NCBI RefSeq assembly: GCF_965638725.1
Contig: NC_134952.1
Location: 61,792,065 to 61,856,064, forward strand
Direction of reading: 5' to 3'
DNA: 64,000 nt
DNA from: Aptenodytes patagonicus
Taxonomy: Eukaryota > Chordata > Aves > Sphenisciformes > Spheniscidae
Positions 48,798-61,464 of this stretch are shown piece after piece; position 1 is the stretch's first letter, and every line of letters starts with the position of its first letter. The translations under genes and the position numbers were made by a program. The notes beneath the pieces are model-generated. The model did not search any database, was not told the origin of the DNA, and saw nothing but the letters and a program-made list of their open reading frames with translations.

Positions 48798-48905
48798 CAC
48801 AGAATCACAGAGTAATTTAGATTGGGAGGGATGTACAGAGGTCATCTCGTCGAACCCCCTGCTCAAAGCAGGTCTAACTAGATCAGGTTGTTTAAGGCCA
48901 TGCTG
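48798..48905 (-). mobile_element. CR1 LINE 3' fragment, reverse orientation
   Basis: On the plus strand it starts CACAGAATCACAGAG, then GATTGGGAGGGATGTACAG, AGGTCATCTCGTCGAACCCC and CTGCTCAAAGCAGGTC. This is the reverse complement of the CR1 3' end. 5' truncation point approximate. Confidence 0.82.
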
Positions 48906-51900
48906 TTTAACAGTGCTTCTGTCAGTTCTGTTAAATATCACTGGCAAGAACATTCACTTCTCAGTTTAAAAGTAATGACTGACTGCTGTCTTTGGTCTAA
49001 AATTCGTGGCCTGGGTTGAGTAATTGGTAGACAATTATGTAAAACATCTTTGCTTGTAAATTCCAAAGATGTTATTGCTATGGGGCTGGCCAATGGTCAG
49101 TTCTAAAGGTGTTCTTCATCTCTACGGCCAGGGAGCCTATGTAAGTATGCAAACATAAACCAAGGTAGCCTATTATTACTATTCTTAGGCAAGCAGTCTG
49201 TCTGACTGGCTGGGCTGACTTTGCAAGGTTAAACAGAGAGAATGGTCATTACATCTTTTTACACTTTCATTTACAAAATACTGTGCACCCACATTCTCGG
49301 ATTTCCACCCCACACTTTGATAGCTAGTTTCCGTACTGCTTCCCTGGTATTAACTGAAAAGGTTAGTATCTGCCTTAGCTTACTGAATAACCCTGTAATA
49401 CCAAGCACTTTGCAGCTTGCTAATTTATTGTGAGGAAAATTGCTCCTTAATGATTGTCTTTTCTTGGCCTGTCTGTACCATTGCTCCTGGGGGACAGGTA
49501 TGTGTAAATTGATTTTGCATAATCTAACACAGGCACGCGTATTTCCTTTATTTTCCACTGTTTTCCAGGACAGTTCATTTTAATGGTTAATCTGAAAACA
49601 AACAAACATTGACCTGCTTCAATTTTTATTAGGCAGATCACAAAAAAATCTGTTCACAAAAAAATCAAGAGATTGTAAGGGAATCACATCATGTTTTTGG
49701 AATATCTCTGTTCATGCTTTGGAGTAACAACAGGAAGGTCTGTCATAGTGTGCTCTGAAAGCTATCAGAAGTTCATTCATCTGTTGTCCAAGACCCTTCC
49801 TCCAGCACTACCTCCTGAGGCCCTTTGCAACCTGGTATTCTTCTAATGATGCTCTTCGTCTCCATGAAATCTTGTTGCAGAGCCCAAGATCTCAGGTAAC
49901 TCTTGTCTCAAACTCTAGCTGTTTGCTAAAAACTAATTCTGCTGGAATATGTTTTTTACCTGACTCAGGTGGGTAGAGCTGGCCTTTGATCGTCTGGACA
50001 CATCAGGGAAAACTCTGTGCATCTTACAAGGTAAATACTTCAAGGGCCACCTTTTCCCAGTGTGCTTGGCCTGGGTACTCAGGGCACCTGATTAGTAGTC
50101 TCTAAGTACTAATGAAGAAATTAATGTTAGTAATCCACTAACAATGCTGCCAACTTTTATCTCTGAGCAGACCACTATGCACAGCTTCAGCCTGACCATT
50201 CTGGGCAGAAATTGCTATCTGCGTCTTTGCGTTACATCTGAAACTGAATTAAGCTTTATCTATTCTAGGAATGTGTTTTGTAAGGATGACAGGTTTTGTG
50301 ATCACAATATTAAAAAAGAAAAATTAAACCAAGGAATGCTAAGGTATTTTCTTGACTCCTGGATTGAATTGGTTTGTAATTGATCTCCAGCGCTCCACTG
50401 AGTGTGAGAGTTCCTGTGGGTGTGCGTGTGTTTCTGGGTGGAGCAGGGATTTCCTTTGTGCACAGACTTTTCTGAGTTTTACTAATCCTGAAAAAGCAAG
50501 TAACAGGGCTCGGGGGGCAAGGGGAAGGGAATGCCCAGGGAGGATATTAGTACTTGACAGGTAACTGTGTATTCAGTCAGTAAAGCCCCACATAAGGTAG
50601 GTAACTGCAACAATGCCCTTTCTACAGGGAGCTAGGAGAAGCCAAAGAAAGCAATTGATTTGATCAAAGCAAAGGAAGAAATCAGTGTTAGAGAAATAGG
50701 AGATGCCATGCAGCAGTGCTCAGCTTTTCCCACTGTCCTAAAAATGGGCTGTCCAGACACTTCTATGATTGCATTGAAGTGCCTATGAATGGGCATCTTT
50801 GAGGAAAGATGGAAAAGGACTTGGTATGATTAGGTCAAATTTTCCTCTTGCTGGTGGTTTGTTTTTTTACCCTCTGTGCTGAGGTTCTTTCTGGAAGATA
50901 ATAAGTGTTCCCATAAAGATGACTGAAATCTTGAGACTTCATTGGAAAACCAAATGCTTCAAACTTTTTGGCACAAATCCAAGCGCATCAAAGACTAGAA
51001 ACCAGAAGTTTGGCTTCTGGTAATTTTCCTTTTTGGTTGGGGGTTTTAGATGCAAGTGCAGAATTTCTCACTAGAGAATATCCATTTTTCCCCTTTCCAG
51101 CTGGCTCTGAAGAATCACATTTGTGCTCGGAGAAGGGAATTCCAAGGAGATTGGTGGCCCTTTTCACAGAGTAAGCATTTTCCACAGGCGGGGTTATGCC
51201 AACCATTAAATGACTAACATGTAATTAGGAGGCTGGATACTTATAGTTGTCATGTCCCTGATGCCAAGGGAGTCCAGGACAGCTGTGGAGGAGTGAGCAC
51301 CTAGGGAGATCAGGCTTGGCTGACCAAGCCATTTATGTCTGTCTGTTTTTATGTTCAGCCTTTGTGTTGGCTATCTCAGGAGGCAAGTGACTTAGCCTTG
51401 CGGACAGTGTGGTACCTCTCCCATGTGGGTTTTACAGTGAGCGTATGGTAGAAGGTGCTGCCGCTCAGGAGAAGGCCTGCTGTAGGGATACAAGTTGGAC
51501 AGAAAGGGAGTGCTGGAAAAGGGAAATCTCGCGCACTTCCTGTTCTGCTGTGGTGAAGAGCAAGCCTTCTTGCCTGGGCTGGTTTATCTGCTCTGTCCAT
51601 CTCTGCCTGGGGAGCTCTTTGATGTGGAGCTGATCTGAAGGTTACAGTCTGCTTATCAACTCCATGCTTACCTCTGTTTGTTTTTATTCTGAAGTTCGCT
51701 CCCTCGTTTTGCAATAACTCACAAGGTGCTGGGTGTTGCGCCAGCCGGGCCTCAATGAAGGATCTTCATTCAACACCTTTCCCTTCCCATCACACCAGTC
51801 AATGTGACTCCTGCATTCTCCAGCAGCATTCGCTACGCAGTCCAGACTTTAGTCAAGCCTTGGTTGGCGGTCAGAAAGGCTACCAGACCTACCGGGACCT

Positions 51901-53402
51901 ACCATGGGATCTTCAAAAGTAGGTGGCATGTTTTAACTCAGCAGGTCTGATTTGGAGGTGTAATGGTGGTAAAGGATACTGTCTATAGGACAGTTTTAGG
52001 ACTTCAAGGACATCTATAGATCCAGAAAAGAAATCTGTTTGTTCTCTTGCCTGACCTTGGACTTCATTGCTCTATCTCTGCCCCTTTCATCCTTTTAGAT
52101 CTAGGGTACATCATGGATCTGTCTGAAATGTGCAGCCTGAAAAGGGGCGATAGACGGAAGGAAAGCTAAATAGTAAGTTGCAGGCTGAAAGGGAGGTTTT
52201 GGAGGTTGTGGTCTGGATGAAAAGAATAACATATGGCTGGAGTGAGAAATGCAGAGGGAAATCCTTCCCTAACATGGACAGGAACACAAAGATTTGCTTT
52301 CTGTTTAAAAGATGATGTGATGGCTTAGGTTGACACATACCTTTCCTCCCTGTGATTGTCTTATCCTGCCCCCAGCAGGCTTTTATTGCAGCAGTGCAGA
52401 AACCAGGAAGCTCTTGTGTCAAAATCAAATCTTAATAACACGATTTTGGGAAACCATGGGTTTTGGTCAGGACTAGTTGCAATATTATCTCCCCCAAACA
52501 CTGCAAAAGGACCCAGTTAAATCGGTGATGGCAGCGCAACTACATAAGGAGAACACTATAGGTGTTCATGATTCCAGTTTTGACCCTAATACTTTTAAGG
52601 AAGAAGCTATGATTTCTAGGGAGTAATGACAAGGTGTGTTGTGTCTGAAAGTATTTTGTGCAGTCATATGCTGGATATCCTTAGTTTTGTTTTACTGTAA
52701 CAATATTTTAGACAGTGCTGGAAAATTCAGAGTATTTTTACAAAAATAAGTCTCCCAGCTGCAACACTCTACTCTGCTCTCTTGGGTCAGAGCAGGGATC
52801 TGGTCATAAATGTACAGTGACCTTCCTGGAATTTGTTGTTTCTGTTTAACGCTCTGGCTCCTGGATTCATGTGGCAATAGGAGATGCTCAGTCTCCCTTG
52901 AGTTTGTTTTTTGTTGTTGCTTCAGCGATTGATGAAGCTTAAAAGTATGACCTCAGAAACAAAATCCAAAAGAATCTGAAATTTATTTTTTTAACACCCT
53001 AATGATTTGGCTGAATTTTTGTGTGTGGTTGCTGAAGACTACAATATTAATCTCCTCTCTGGCATTGCTTTGAGCAAATGGCTATGGATGATTGCAAGAT
53101 ACTACTTCTTTTTTCCCTTCCTCAGGATTTTTAAAAATTGGGGTTTTCAATAATTTCTGGACATGCTGAAATAGAAACATTGTTTCTGGATTGACAAAAA
53201 TTATTCTTTATGCCCACTTAAGTGTTTTTCTCATTTTTTGAGGACAATATAATTTTAGTCAGTACAGTATTGACTTTGCCAGGAGAAGACTGAGTTCAGC
53301 TTTTGGTTCTGTGCTCCTTAGTGGTACCCTGCTCAGTACCCAAAGATCCTCTGCCCCGTGTTAATATCCATACCTTAAAAGCTATACTGCTGTAACTGTC
53401 AG
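48906..53402. other. Non-coding stretch, nothing recognised
   Basis: No exon-like block or repeat that I can name. Short open frames only. Confidence 0.55.
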
Positions 53403-53407
53403 GTGAG
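53403..53407. repeat. Target-site duplication of reverse solo LTR, left copy
   Basis: GTGAG immediately before the LTR terminus; the identical copy is at 53975-53979. Confidence 0.82.
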
Positions 53408-53974
53408 TGTTGTGGTTTAACCTCAGCCAGCAACTGAGTACCACACAGCCGCTTGCTCACTCTCTCCCCTCCCCAGTGGGATGGGGGAGAGAATCAGAAG
53501 AGTAAAAGTGAGAAAACTTGTGGGTTGAGATAAAGACAGTTTAATAATTGAAAATAAGTAAAATATTAATAATAATAACAACAATAATAAAAGAATACAC
53601 AAAGCAAGTGATGCACAATGCAATTGCTCACCACCCACCGACCGATGCCCAGCCAGTCCCTGAGCAGCGGCCCCCCCCAGCCAGCTTTCCCCCAGTTTAT
53701 GTACTGAGCATGACGTCACATGGTATGGAACGTCCCTTTGGCCAGTTTGGGTCAGCTGTCCTGGCTGTGCCCCCTCCCGGCTTCTTGTGCACCTCCAGCC
53801 TTCTCAGTCAGTAGAGCACGGGAAGCTGGAAAGTCCTTGACTAGTGTAAGCACGACTTAGCAACAGCTAAAACATCGGTGTGTTATCAACATTGTTCTCA
53901 CCCTAAATCTAAAACACAGCACTGTACCAGCTACTAGGAAGAAAATTAACTCTATCCCTGCTGAAACCAGGACA
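53408..53974 (-). mobile_element. Solo LTR, same ERVL-type family, reverse orientation
   Basis: 567 bases that read on the minus strand as the same LTR family as 4294-4825 (plus-strand ends TGTTGTGGTTTAACC and GAAACCAGGACA). Flanked by perfect 5-base duplications GTGAG (53403-53407 and 53975-53979). The different duplication shows an independent insertion. No internal viral coding sequence is attached. Confidence 0.9.
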
Positions 53975-53979
53975 GTGAG
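53975..53979. repeat. Target-site duplication of reverse solo LTR, right copy
   Basis: GTGAG immediately after the terminal GGACA, matching 53403-53407. Confidence 0.82.
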
Positions 53980-56924
53980 AAAGAAATCCCCATCAGATGT
54001 GAGTACCAGTTTGTGCGTGTTACATAAAGAGGGAAAACTAAGTGAGGGTTCTCTACCTAGCAGAATTGAAAAGCCATTCCTTTTTCTAGTTAGATGTAAA
54101 TCTAGTTGCCATGTCTTGTTGATATCAACAGTGGTGTAAATAATTTTTAATAACAGTGTGCTAGAGGGTAGTTAAAGAACATCTGAGTCCAGTTTGGTTG
54201 CCTCCTAGTTAGGAAAGAATTTAGTTGTTTAAGAAGTTGTTTAGATTATTATAAAACCTGAAGTATGTTAGGGGAAATCTGTGTTGGATAATTAAATATT
54301 TACACATTTGGAAAGGGATGGAGACTGCCTGGTCTTAATCAAAGACCATGTGTAGCCTGTTAAATGTCCAGAGTTCTTTGCTGGGCAGGGATGTAGATCT
54401 GAACGTGGAGCTGTAAACCTTGCTGTAAACCTAAACCATAGCTCATCGTGCTATGCCTTAGTCTCTTATAAGGGCGGTGCTTCAGTATTAGCTTTATCCA
54501 GCTCCAGGATGCCTCTTTTCACAACATTTCAAGCTAAGTTGGAACCTGTGCTCCATAAAATCCTTCAGGAAGCAAAGCTGCTAATGCTAAGGAAAACAGG
54601 GTGGAGTAGACAGCCTTGCTGGTCTTATCCCTCCTCCGTTGTGCTGTGTTCTGCAGTGTGAGGAGCAAATGCAGTGTCCTACCCTTAACTTCCTTGTGAA
54701 GATCTTGTACCCTGGCAGGGTGAGGTACAGAGTAGCTGGTGTTGTATATGGTAGTCTAAAAGTGAATATGTAGGTGGAAATGCAGTGCCACTTGCACCAA
54801 TTTGTCATGCAGTAGGTGGGCAAAATGAGTGTAAATTACAGACTGCTGAGGTGTAGCAGGAAATGGATACCAGCCTTGGTGCGAGGACACTCATGTCCCA
54901 TTGGCATTAGTGGGGGTTAACCTTGATTATTGCAGGAGGCAGATGTGGTTCCTGCACGGTACCAGACAAACCTATTCTGCTCAGTTTGCCCCAGAGTAGA
55001 TCCTGATTTCAGGAAACCCTAGTGAAATACTTTTGATCCTGGTACACACCACACCTGATTTGACTTATATGGAATTGGTACCATTTGTGTTTCCTTGCCA
55101 CATTCACTCAGTTTCTGACCATTTTAGACAAGAAAACCAGAATGAGAAAGGACCTCCTCCTGAGCCTTAAAATCTAGTTGTCTTCATTAACTGAGCAAGC
55201 CCCAGTGTAAACCCAGCAGCTTTTCTGGCCTCTGCTGTTCTTGTTAGAGGGTGTTGCAGAAGTGCCTCGCTTTGAGGAAAAAAAACCCAATACAGTCAGT
55301 TTTATGATTGGGCGTTTTGGGTCAGCATAAGCTTTTAAAATCAAGTCATTCTGCTTCCATCACATACTCCTTCCATGTCTCTATTTTTGGTTACACAGAG
55401 ATCTTCATTCTGAATGAAGTCGAGCTAACACAAAGCTTGGGATGGCCTAATTTGACATGCTTCTAATACAAGGCAATCTGAAAACTTCATGTGGTCTGTG
55501 GACAGATTTGGTGATTACAGAGGGACAGATTTCATACAGAACTGAACATGGGAATTGTCCAGTTTCTCTGGGGTTTCAGAGTCTCAGCTGAACCTCTTGT
55601 CTAAGGAGCCTCCTCTAATTTCAGAAGCATTTCTCCTATGAAGAAATTTGTCCATCTCTGTTCGGTGCTAGATTATAGCATCTCACTGTTTATCTACCCA
55701 GCCTAGCAACTGTTTATTATGTATAAAGTATAAAATATGGAAAAACTTATTATTCAGCCAGAAACGTAAGCTTCCAAACTACAGGAAAAGCTGGATACTT
55801 TGGGTCAGATTCTCAGTGGATATAACCTGTCACAAAGGCAGAAGGGCTGGTCTGTTGTATCAGTCTTGCAGAACTCTTCAGGAGTGATGTAAGTATGGTT
55901 GTTTTACAGTGACATTTCATATACCAGTAAACAGATTTATTTCAGTAAACAGACTAAAACACCATCACTGTCCTATTATGTGTGTATTTATATATAACAA
56001 TTATTGCTAAGGCTGATACGGTGTTTTTTATAATTTTTTTTTCTCAAAGCACCTTAATAAGAGACAAGTACCGCATGTATTCTAAAATTTTAGATAAAAT
56101 TTGTCTGTCTAAGCATGCCTCTCTTACAGGACTAAAAACAATGGACATTTAGTAGCCCACAAGAGATCATCTCTAGGTGACTGTTTTGGGTTTGGCTGTT
56201 AGGCTGTCCTGTCAGCACCTTTCTTGAGCACACACTGTCAGTGCGTGCATGCCAAAGCAGAGCCTGTGTTCTCTTTCATGGTGCATGCTGACTTAGCTAG
56301 ACACTGTCTCCAAGATGAAGCGCACTGCAGGTAATGGAGGGGTTCCCACGGGTGTCAGAGCGTGCTTTCTGCCCTGGTGAGGAAGACCTGTGAGGCTTTT
56401 CCTCTGAAGCAGGCGGTTTGACTCATAGAAGGCAGTTTTAATTCTGCTTCTTTGCAAGAAGTGAATCTAAATTCCAATAGGTAAAAGACACTCCTATTTC
56501 TTTTGTAAACAGTTTCAGGCTGCAGTGAGGCAAGTGCATGCATGATTTCATTTAATGTGATGTTTACGATACGTTTATTGAATGGCACCCTTAAAAAAAC
56601 AGGCTAGGATATTAGGTAAGATTTTTAATTTTTCTTTGAGGCTGACTTTTTTCCCCAATACTCCTCTGTTACTAAAAGTCAACAGGCATAATTAGCTGTG
56701 TCCTTCTTATGTCTGCCTTGTAAAATGCATAAGGGGAGGGATCCCTCTGACTCTGTGTTTATTGGTGTGAGCTCCTTGTTGACGAAAGGGTTCCTGGGGA
56801 GCTTCTTCATGCTCATGATGGGGGGGAACCCAAGTACAGAATGCAGAGCTCCAAACCACATACCACCACTCAGGAAAGGTCTCAGTGGGTATTTCTAGGA
56901 AAATGCCAGCTGAATGCCAGTTGA

Positions 56925-57000
56925 AAAAGCCAAGGCAGTGTTAGGAATTATTAGGAAACAAAGAGAGGACAACCAAGTAAAACTGTTATGTCAGTGTGGG
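56925..57000 (+). mobile_element. Possible old CR1-type LINE fragment
   Basis: AAAGCCAAGGCAGTGTTAGG and AATTATTAGGAAACAAAGAG resemble a block near the 3' end of reverse transcriptase in sauropsid CR1-like elements. Short and diverged, recognised from memory of the pattern only. Confidence 0.35.
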
Positions 57001-58604
57001 CAATTTTATATCGGTTTTTGTTGTTTTTCTTTGCCAGCAAATATTTTACTCCTCTTCCTAATCGGACAAATCTTAATCTGGGACTTGGCAGTCTTCTGCT
57101 GAGAGATGAAATCCAGTCCCTGGTTGCAGTGTATTTAAGATTACTGCATGAGCATGGTTGTCTGAGAAAAAGCAGAGTCTCTGGGGTAGAGGGGAGGACC
57201 ATGTAGGATGCAGGCAGAAGGGACCCCGACAGAAAGCCCACTAGGTCAGTGGGAGGCTTTCAGCTGGTATTTGGTTCAGGCTTAGAATCTCCATTTCTAC
57301 TCTGGAGGATTTCAGTGACCTTCTCAGCTGGCGCGTTTTTAATCCTGCTGTGCGTTTCTAGGTTACGCTCCCTGTTCCCTCTCTGTTGAGCAGATAGTTC
57401 CCAAGGAGTTAGCAGGGACTGCTTGACTCTTGATCTGAGAAAATAAATTCCCACTTGAATTTTTATCAGCTCTCTGCAGAGAATTCAAGCTCTGATGGGT
57501 CATCATGTGGATCAAAGCTGTTTCAGTTCTGGGATAGTTCTCTTGGGTGCATTGAATCCCTGTAAGTACTGTCCAGCTTTGCACAATGGGACATGTTGTT
57601 AGATGAAATAATCTTAGAGGAATGCACCTCAGGAGACAGAGCAAAGCAGCAATAAAGCTCAAAGTTAATGGGAATGGAAAGGTATCAGCCCAGCAAGATT
57701 TTGTGGTTTTGTCTCACTGATATCTTTGAAAACCTGGATTTGAAATCCTCCTGGTGTGCTCAGTCTGCACTTCTATTCAAATGGGGAAGTATCCAGATGG
57801 TACAGCCTAACCGAGGACATTTTCCTCAAAAATACCTTTTGTTTTTTAAAAACAAAAATTGGTTTTAAACAAATTAGGAGTTGCGAGTAAACCTTAACTT
57901 CACAGTCATTTCATGTTGTTATTTAAAAGGAAGAGGGAAGTTTATTCAGAAAAAAAGGAAGGAAAAAAGAAAGACATCCCAAGTCCCAAAACAGCCCCCC
58001 CCTCTATAAAGTGACTGTCTAAGATGTATTAATCAAACAGCTTCTTGTCTGAGGAAATTCAGTTTAGAAGCTGATGCTGAGCCCCCTCTGCACCTCTTTG
58101 AAATGATGCTCTCAAACAGGTTTCATGAATTAAGTGAAAGTCATGTGTCTGAGTAAAATTACACATGTAAGTAACTGTTGTGGACTGGGGTTTCTGTTTG
58201 CTAAATGATAACATGGAACTTGAAAGGGAAGAAATAAACATTAAGAGTTATTAAAAAAAAAAGTTATACTATGTACAAAAGAATGCTGAAAAAGTTTCAA
58301 ATTATATAGTACTTGATATTTAACTGTGTCCCAGCCATGTTACTTCTGGTCTGAAACCACTCTTTCACCGATATGATAGGCAGCATGATTTCTTCATGCT
58401 CACCTGCTGCGGTGTAGAGGTGGCATTCAGCCTTTCAAATGGGCTTCTCAAACCCAGCATTTTGGTTTGGGTCTATGCCAGGATCATTATAGCTGAAAGA
58501 CCTTCTGAGTGTTTTTCCTTCCATGCAGCTTAATCAAGACAACTGCTCTTTAAATGAGCGTATCTACAAGAATGAATGTGAGTAGGTTGTGTCAAGTTAA
58601 GTGT

Positions 58605-58644
58605 GTTTTTTTTTGTTTTGTTTGTTTTGTTGTTTTGTTTTGTT
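58605..58644 (+). repeat. T/G-rich simple repeat (TTTTG-like)
   Basis: About 40 bases of runs of T broken by single G, largely TTTTG and TTTG units. Confidence 0.8.
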
Positions 58645-60501
58645 AAATGTGGGGTTTTTTGTTGGCTTTTCTTGTAACTTAGTCTCACTTCAAACATAGT
58701 GGAAACATTTGCAAAGCATATAAGCCATGCAAAGGACTACTAGCTGGGGTGGTGGGGAAAAAATCCCCAACAAACCCACATGACAAATTAAAGCTGAACT
58801 TGCCACTGACTTTATGGTTTCACCTAAGAGCTACTATTTAGAAATATTCTTCTTAATGAGGTAGGGTCCTGACTATTTATACCTGCATATTTTTCATTTC
58901 TCCAGTTATAAGGCAACTTCCATACAGTAGTCTCAAATAACTTTGGAGCTGCTCATCTCCAAACTCTTCACAGGACAGTTTAATTGCCATCTTTTTTTTC
59001 TGCTATGGGATTCACAGGTGCATTTTGAAGCAAACCAGATGAGATGAGAGGTTAATTAATAGGTGTTTTAGAGGATAGCAGGAGTGAAGGAAACACTAGC
59101 TAGGAGATCCAGGACAAGTCAGAACAGATATGAGTGACAAATGAGTATTCCCATTTTCACTCAATCAAATGTCACGATATTTAGCTGGAGTCAGTTGTTT
59201 TCCAAGCCGAAGTAATAAGGCTGTAATTGTAAGGCTTTACAATGAAATTAGAATGAAATATCAGAACCTGCTTCGATATTTATGTACAGTGCACAGTATG
59301 CTTGCTGTCTCATTCCTGCATGCAGCTGCAGCGGTCACCTGCAATTACTTTCAACTTAATGTATTTAAACTTATGGCTCATAAGGTATGTGTTCCATATA
59401 TACTTTGTTATGAAGGTGGGAACTTGCTGAGATGCCTCATTCCCTCAGGAGAGGATCCCTGCAGCCTGCTTTCCTGGAGGGGGCTGTACCTTAACCTGAA
59501 GGTGTGCATGTTTGCATGAGTGAGGTAGCTGGCTCTAGAATGAAGAACTCTTTGCCAAAAATTGTGGCTTCCTGTTCTGTATTTTGTAATGGCTGATAAC
59601 ATAATAGAAAAATGGCTTTAAGGATCTTCAGATGTCTTTGAGTTTATAGCCAAAGGCAGAATTTGCTGTAACCTTTTTCAGGCAGTTTTTTGTCTAACTA
59701 TAATACTGACCTCCTGACTGTTGACTTCCCTTGAGTTAATTTGGATTAGCATCTGTGTAATTAAGAGCACAGCAGACAGAAGTATCTGGCAAGGCTTCCT
59801 ACCTATGTTCCCTGGTCCACTCACATGTCCTTGCCCTTCCCTGTCATTCCATTGCTTCAGCAAATACTGCTTAAAGCAGTGCTTGCCTTTTGCTTTTAGA
59901 TTTAGTCTGGGTAAAACAGGAAGCACAGGCTGGCCCTCTGAAATCTTTCTCTTTTTTGTCCAGCCCTGCTTTGCAGGCTGAACTGGACTGAGAAGCTTGG
60001 ATAACGTATAGATATGTACTATACGAAGCATGGAATGCTTTTTACCAATTTTATTGCACAAAGCAGTTCTAGGAGCAAAGGTACCAGTGTTTCTGTGATA
60101 ACTGATTTGTTTAACCAATTGAAAGCTGCCTACATTGCTGTACGAAAGTTCACCTAGCTGAAAAATAAGTTTTATTCTTGCAAATTTCCAGTCGGGGGTC
60201 ACATAAGAAGGTGCTTAGTGGGACTCCTATTTAATTTGGCCCTAATAATAAAAAAAACCCCAAACCCTTAAACCCTGTCTGTGTTCCATGACTTCTAACA
60301 TATCCCAACATCTATTTCAAAATAGTCTTGAGTCATGGTTTCATTTTCAAGGGTGTCTGATAAGAAGTCAATATGCTGGGAAGAATCAGCTGATGTTGAG
60401 GGAGAAAACTTTAGCTTCATTTTGGGGGGTTATTAAATAGAAAAGGATCTCTTATTAATTTTTTCCCTTTGTACTTCTTATTTTCCCCCAGAATTCATCA
60501 G

Positions 60502-60613
60502 CCAGCCATCAAAATAAGACATCTTGAGCCCTGGAAAATTGCTCTAATTGTTATTGGAACAGCAGTAGCAGCAGCTGTCACCATTGGTCTCCTAGTTTAT
60601 TTTCTGGCATATG
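60502..60613 (+). CDS. HAT-like gene, signal-anchor exon
   Basis: Encodes 37 residues plus one base; donor GTAAGT at 60614. Acceptor AGs end at 60491 and at 60501, and the frame is open from both. The 60491 acceptor follows a better pyrimidine tract (TTTTCCCCCAG) and would add Ile-His-Gln. The 60501 acceptor gives the same 112-base length as the anchor exon of TMPRSS11E. Confidence 0.82.
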
Positions 60614-61464
60614 GTAAGTTCTACATAACACGTAACATTACATAACCTATCACTGTTCCTATGTTTAGTGCATTTCCTTTATGCACACAATGCTGGGAGT
60701 TTGGTTTTCATCAGTCTGTCTAAAGCTCATTTGGGGAAAAACCACTGGCTTCTCTAGAGCTTTCTTTCCTTCCTCATTTAGCATCTTTGCAGATTTCTTA
60801 GGAACGTTTCCTGCTGCGCAGGGTGGTTTAGGGCTGTGGTTTCTGTTGGCTTTCACTTCTTTCATATCTTCCTTTTGATCTACTTCTGTGATGAGATCAA
60901 CACACAAGTCTTCTGGTGTCCCTTACGTGAGTGACAGAGCCTTCCACTTGTCTCTACCTGTGGTGTTTCTCTGTTCCCTTGCCCTGATCGCCAGCAGCTG
61001 CCTGCCAGGGCTTGGTGTTGAGTGGGCATACAGGCCAGGAAGGAAGGTAGCTGACTAGCAAGGTGCAGCTTGTGATCCTGTGTGAGCCCAGAGTGCTGTT
61101 GGTTGGCCATAAATGTAACTGTTGGGGAAACTGGGCTTTTTGTCACTGCTTGGCTTAGATCACCTAACTCAACTGAGTTCTCACTCCTGGGCTCCTAACT
61201 TTTGGAAGCTGTATTTGAATGGGTTGGATACAGAAGACTCATCCACTCCCTAGATGTCTGGATATCAGTCAGCCCCAGGTGTTTCTCTAAAGTTCATTCA
61301 TCTTGGTGCTTTGAGTATTGCCTGTTTCTCTTCTTTCCCTTTCAGATCAGAAGCTGTTCTATTACAGTGGCAACGTAAAAATCACCAACATCCGGTACAA
61401 TAATGAATTGTCCAGACAGTCCTCAGGAAGGTTTAGAGACCTGAGCGAGAGGATTGAGAGGCTG
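60502..61464 (+). CDS. TMPRSS11D/HAT-like transmembrane serine protease, 5' part only
   Basis: Two coding exons, 60502-60613 and 61346-61464, joined in phase by splitting an Asp codon; the gene continues past 64000. The first encodes a basic tail (PAIKIRHLEPWK) and a signal anchor ending LLVYFLAYD. The second encodes the start of a SEA domain (QKLFYYSGNVKITNIRY ... DLSERIERL). Both resemble the HAT group: human TMPRSS11D also has a Pro-Ala start to this exon and LLVYFLAF-DQK at the membrane exit. TMPRSS11A is the main alternative. Without the catalytic exons the orthologue cannot be fixed. Same strand and exon plan as TMPRSS11E 19 kb upstream, so a tandem duplicate. Exon 1 with the start codon was not identified, and the next SEA exon (expected about 68 bases) was not found before the window ends. 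Confidence 0.85.
61346..61464 (+). CDS. HAT-like gene, first SEA exon
   Basis: Acceptor TTCCCTTTCAG, donor GTAAGT. 119 bases: two to finish Asp, then 39 codons from QKLFYY to IERL. It aligns along its length with the 116-base exon 33917-34032 of TMPRSS11E (FRDLSERIE against FRHLSQEIE). Confidence 0.88.

Larger units (their letters stand above)
53980..60491. other. Upstream or first-intron DNA of the HAT-like gene
   Basis: Apart from a possible CR1 remnant near 56.9 kb and a T/G repeat at 58605, nothing is recognised. The start codon exon of the HAT-like gene should lie here or further upstream. A 174-codon minus-strand frame (59678-60202) looks like chance. Confidence 0.5.

Noticed and set aside
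59678..60202. 174-codon minus-strand open frame
   Set aside because: No recognisable domain. I considered a decayed retroelement but saw no reverse transcriptase or integrase motif.
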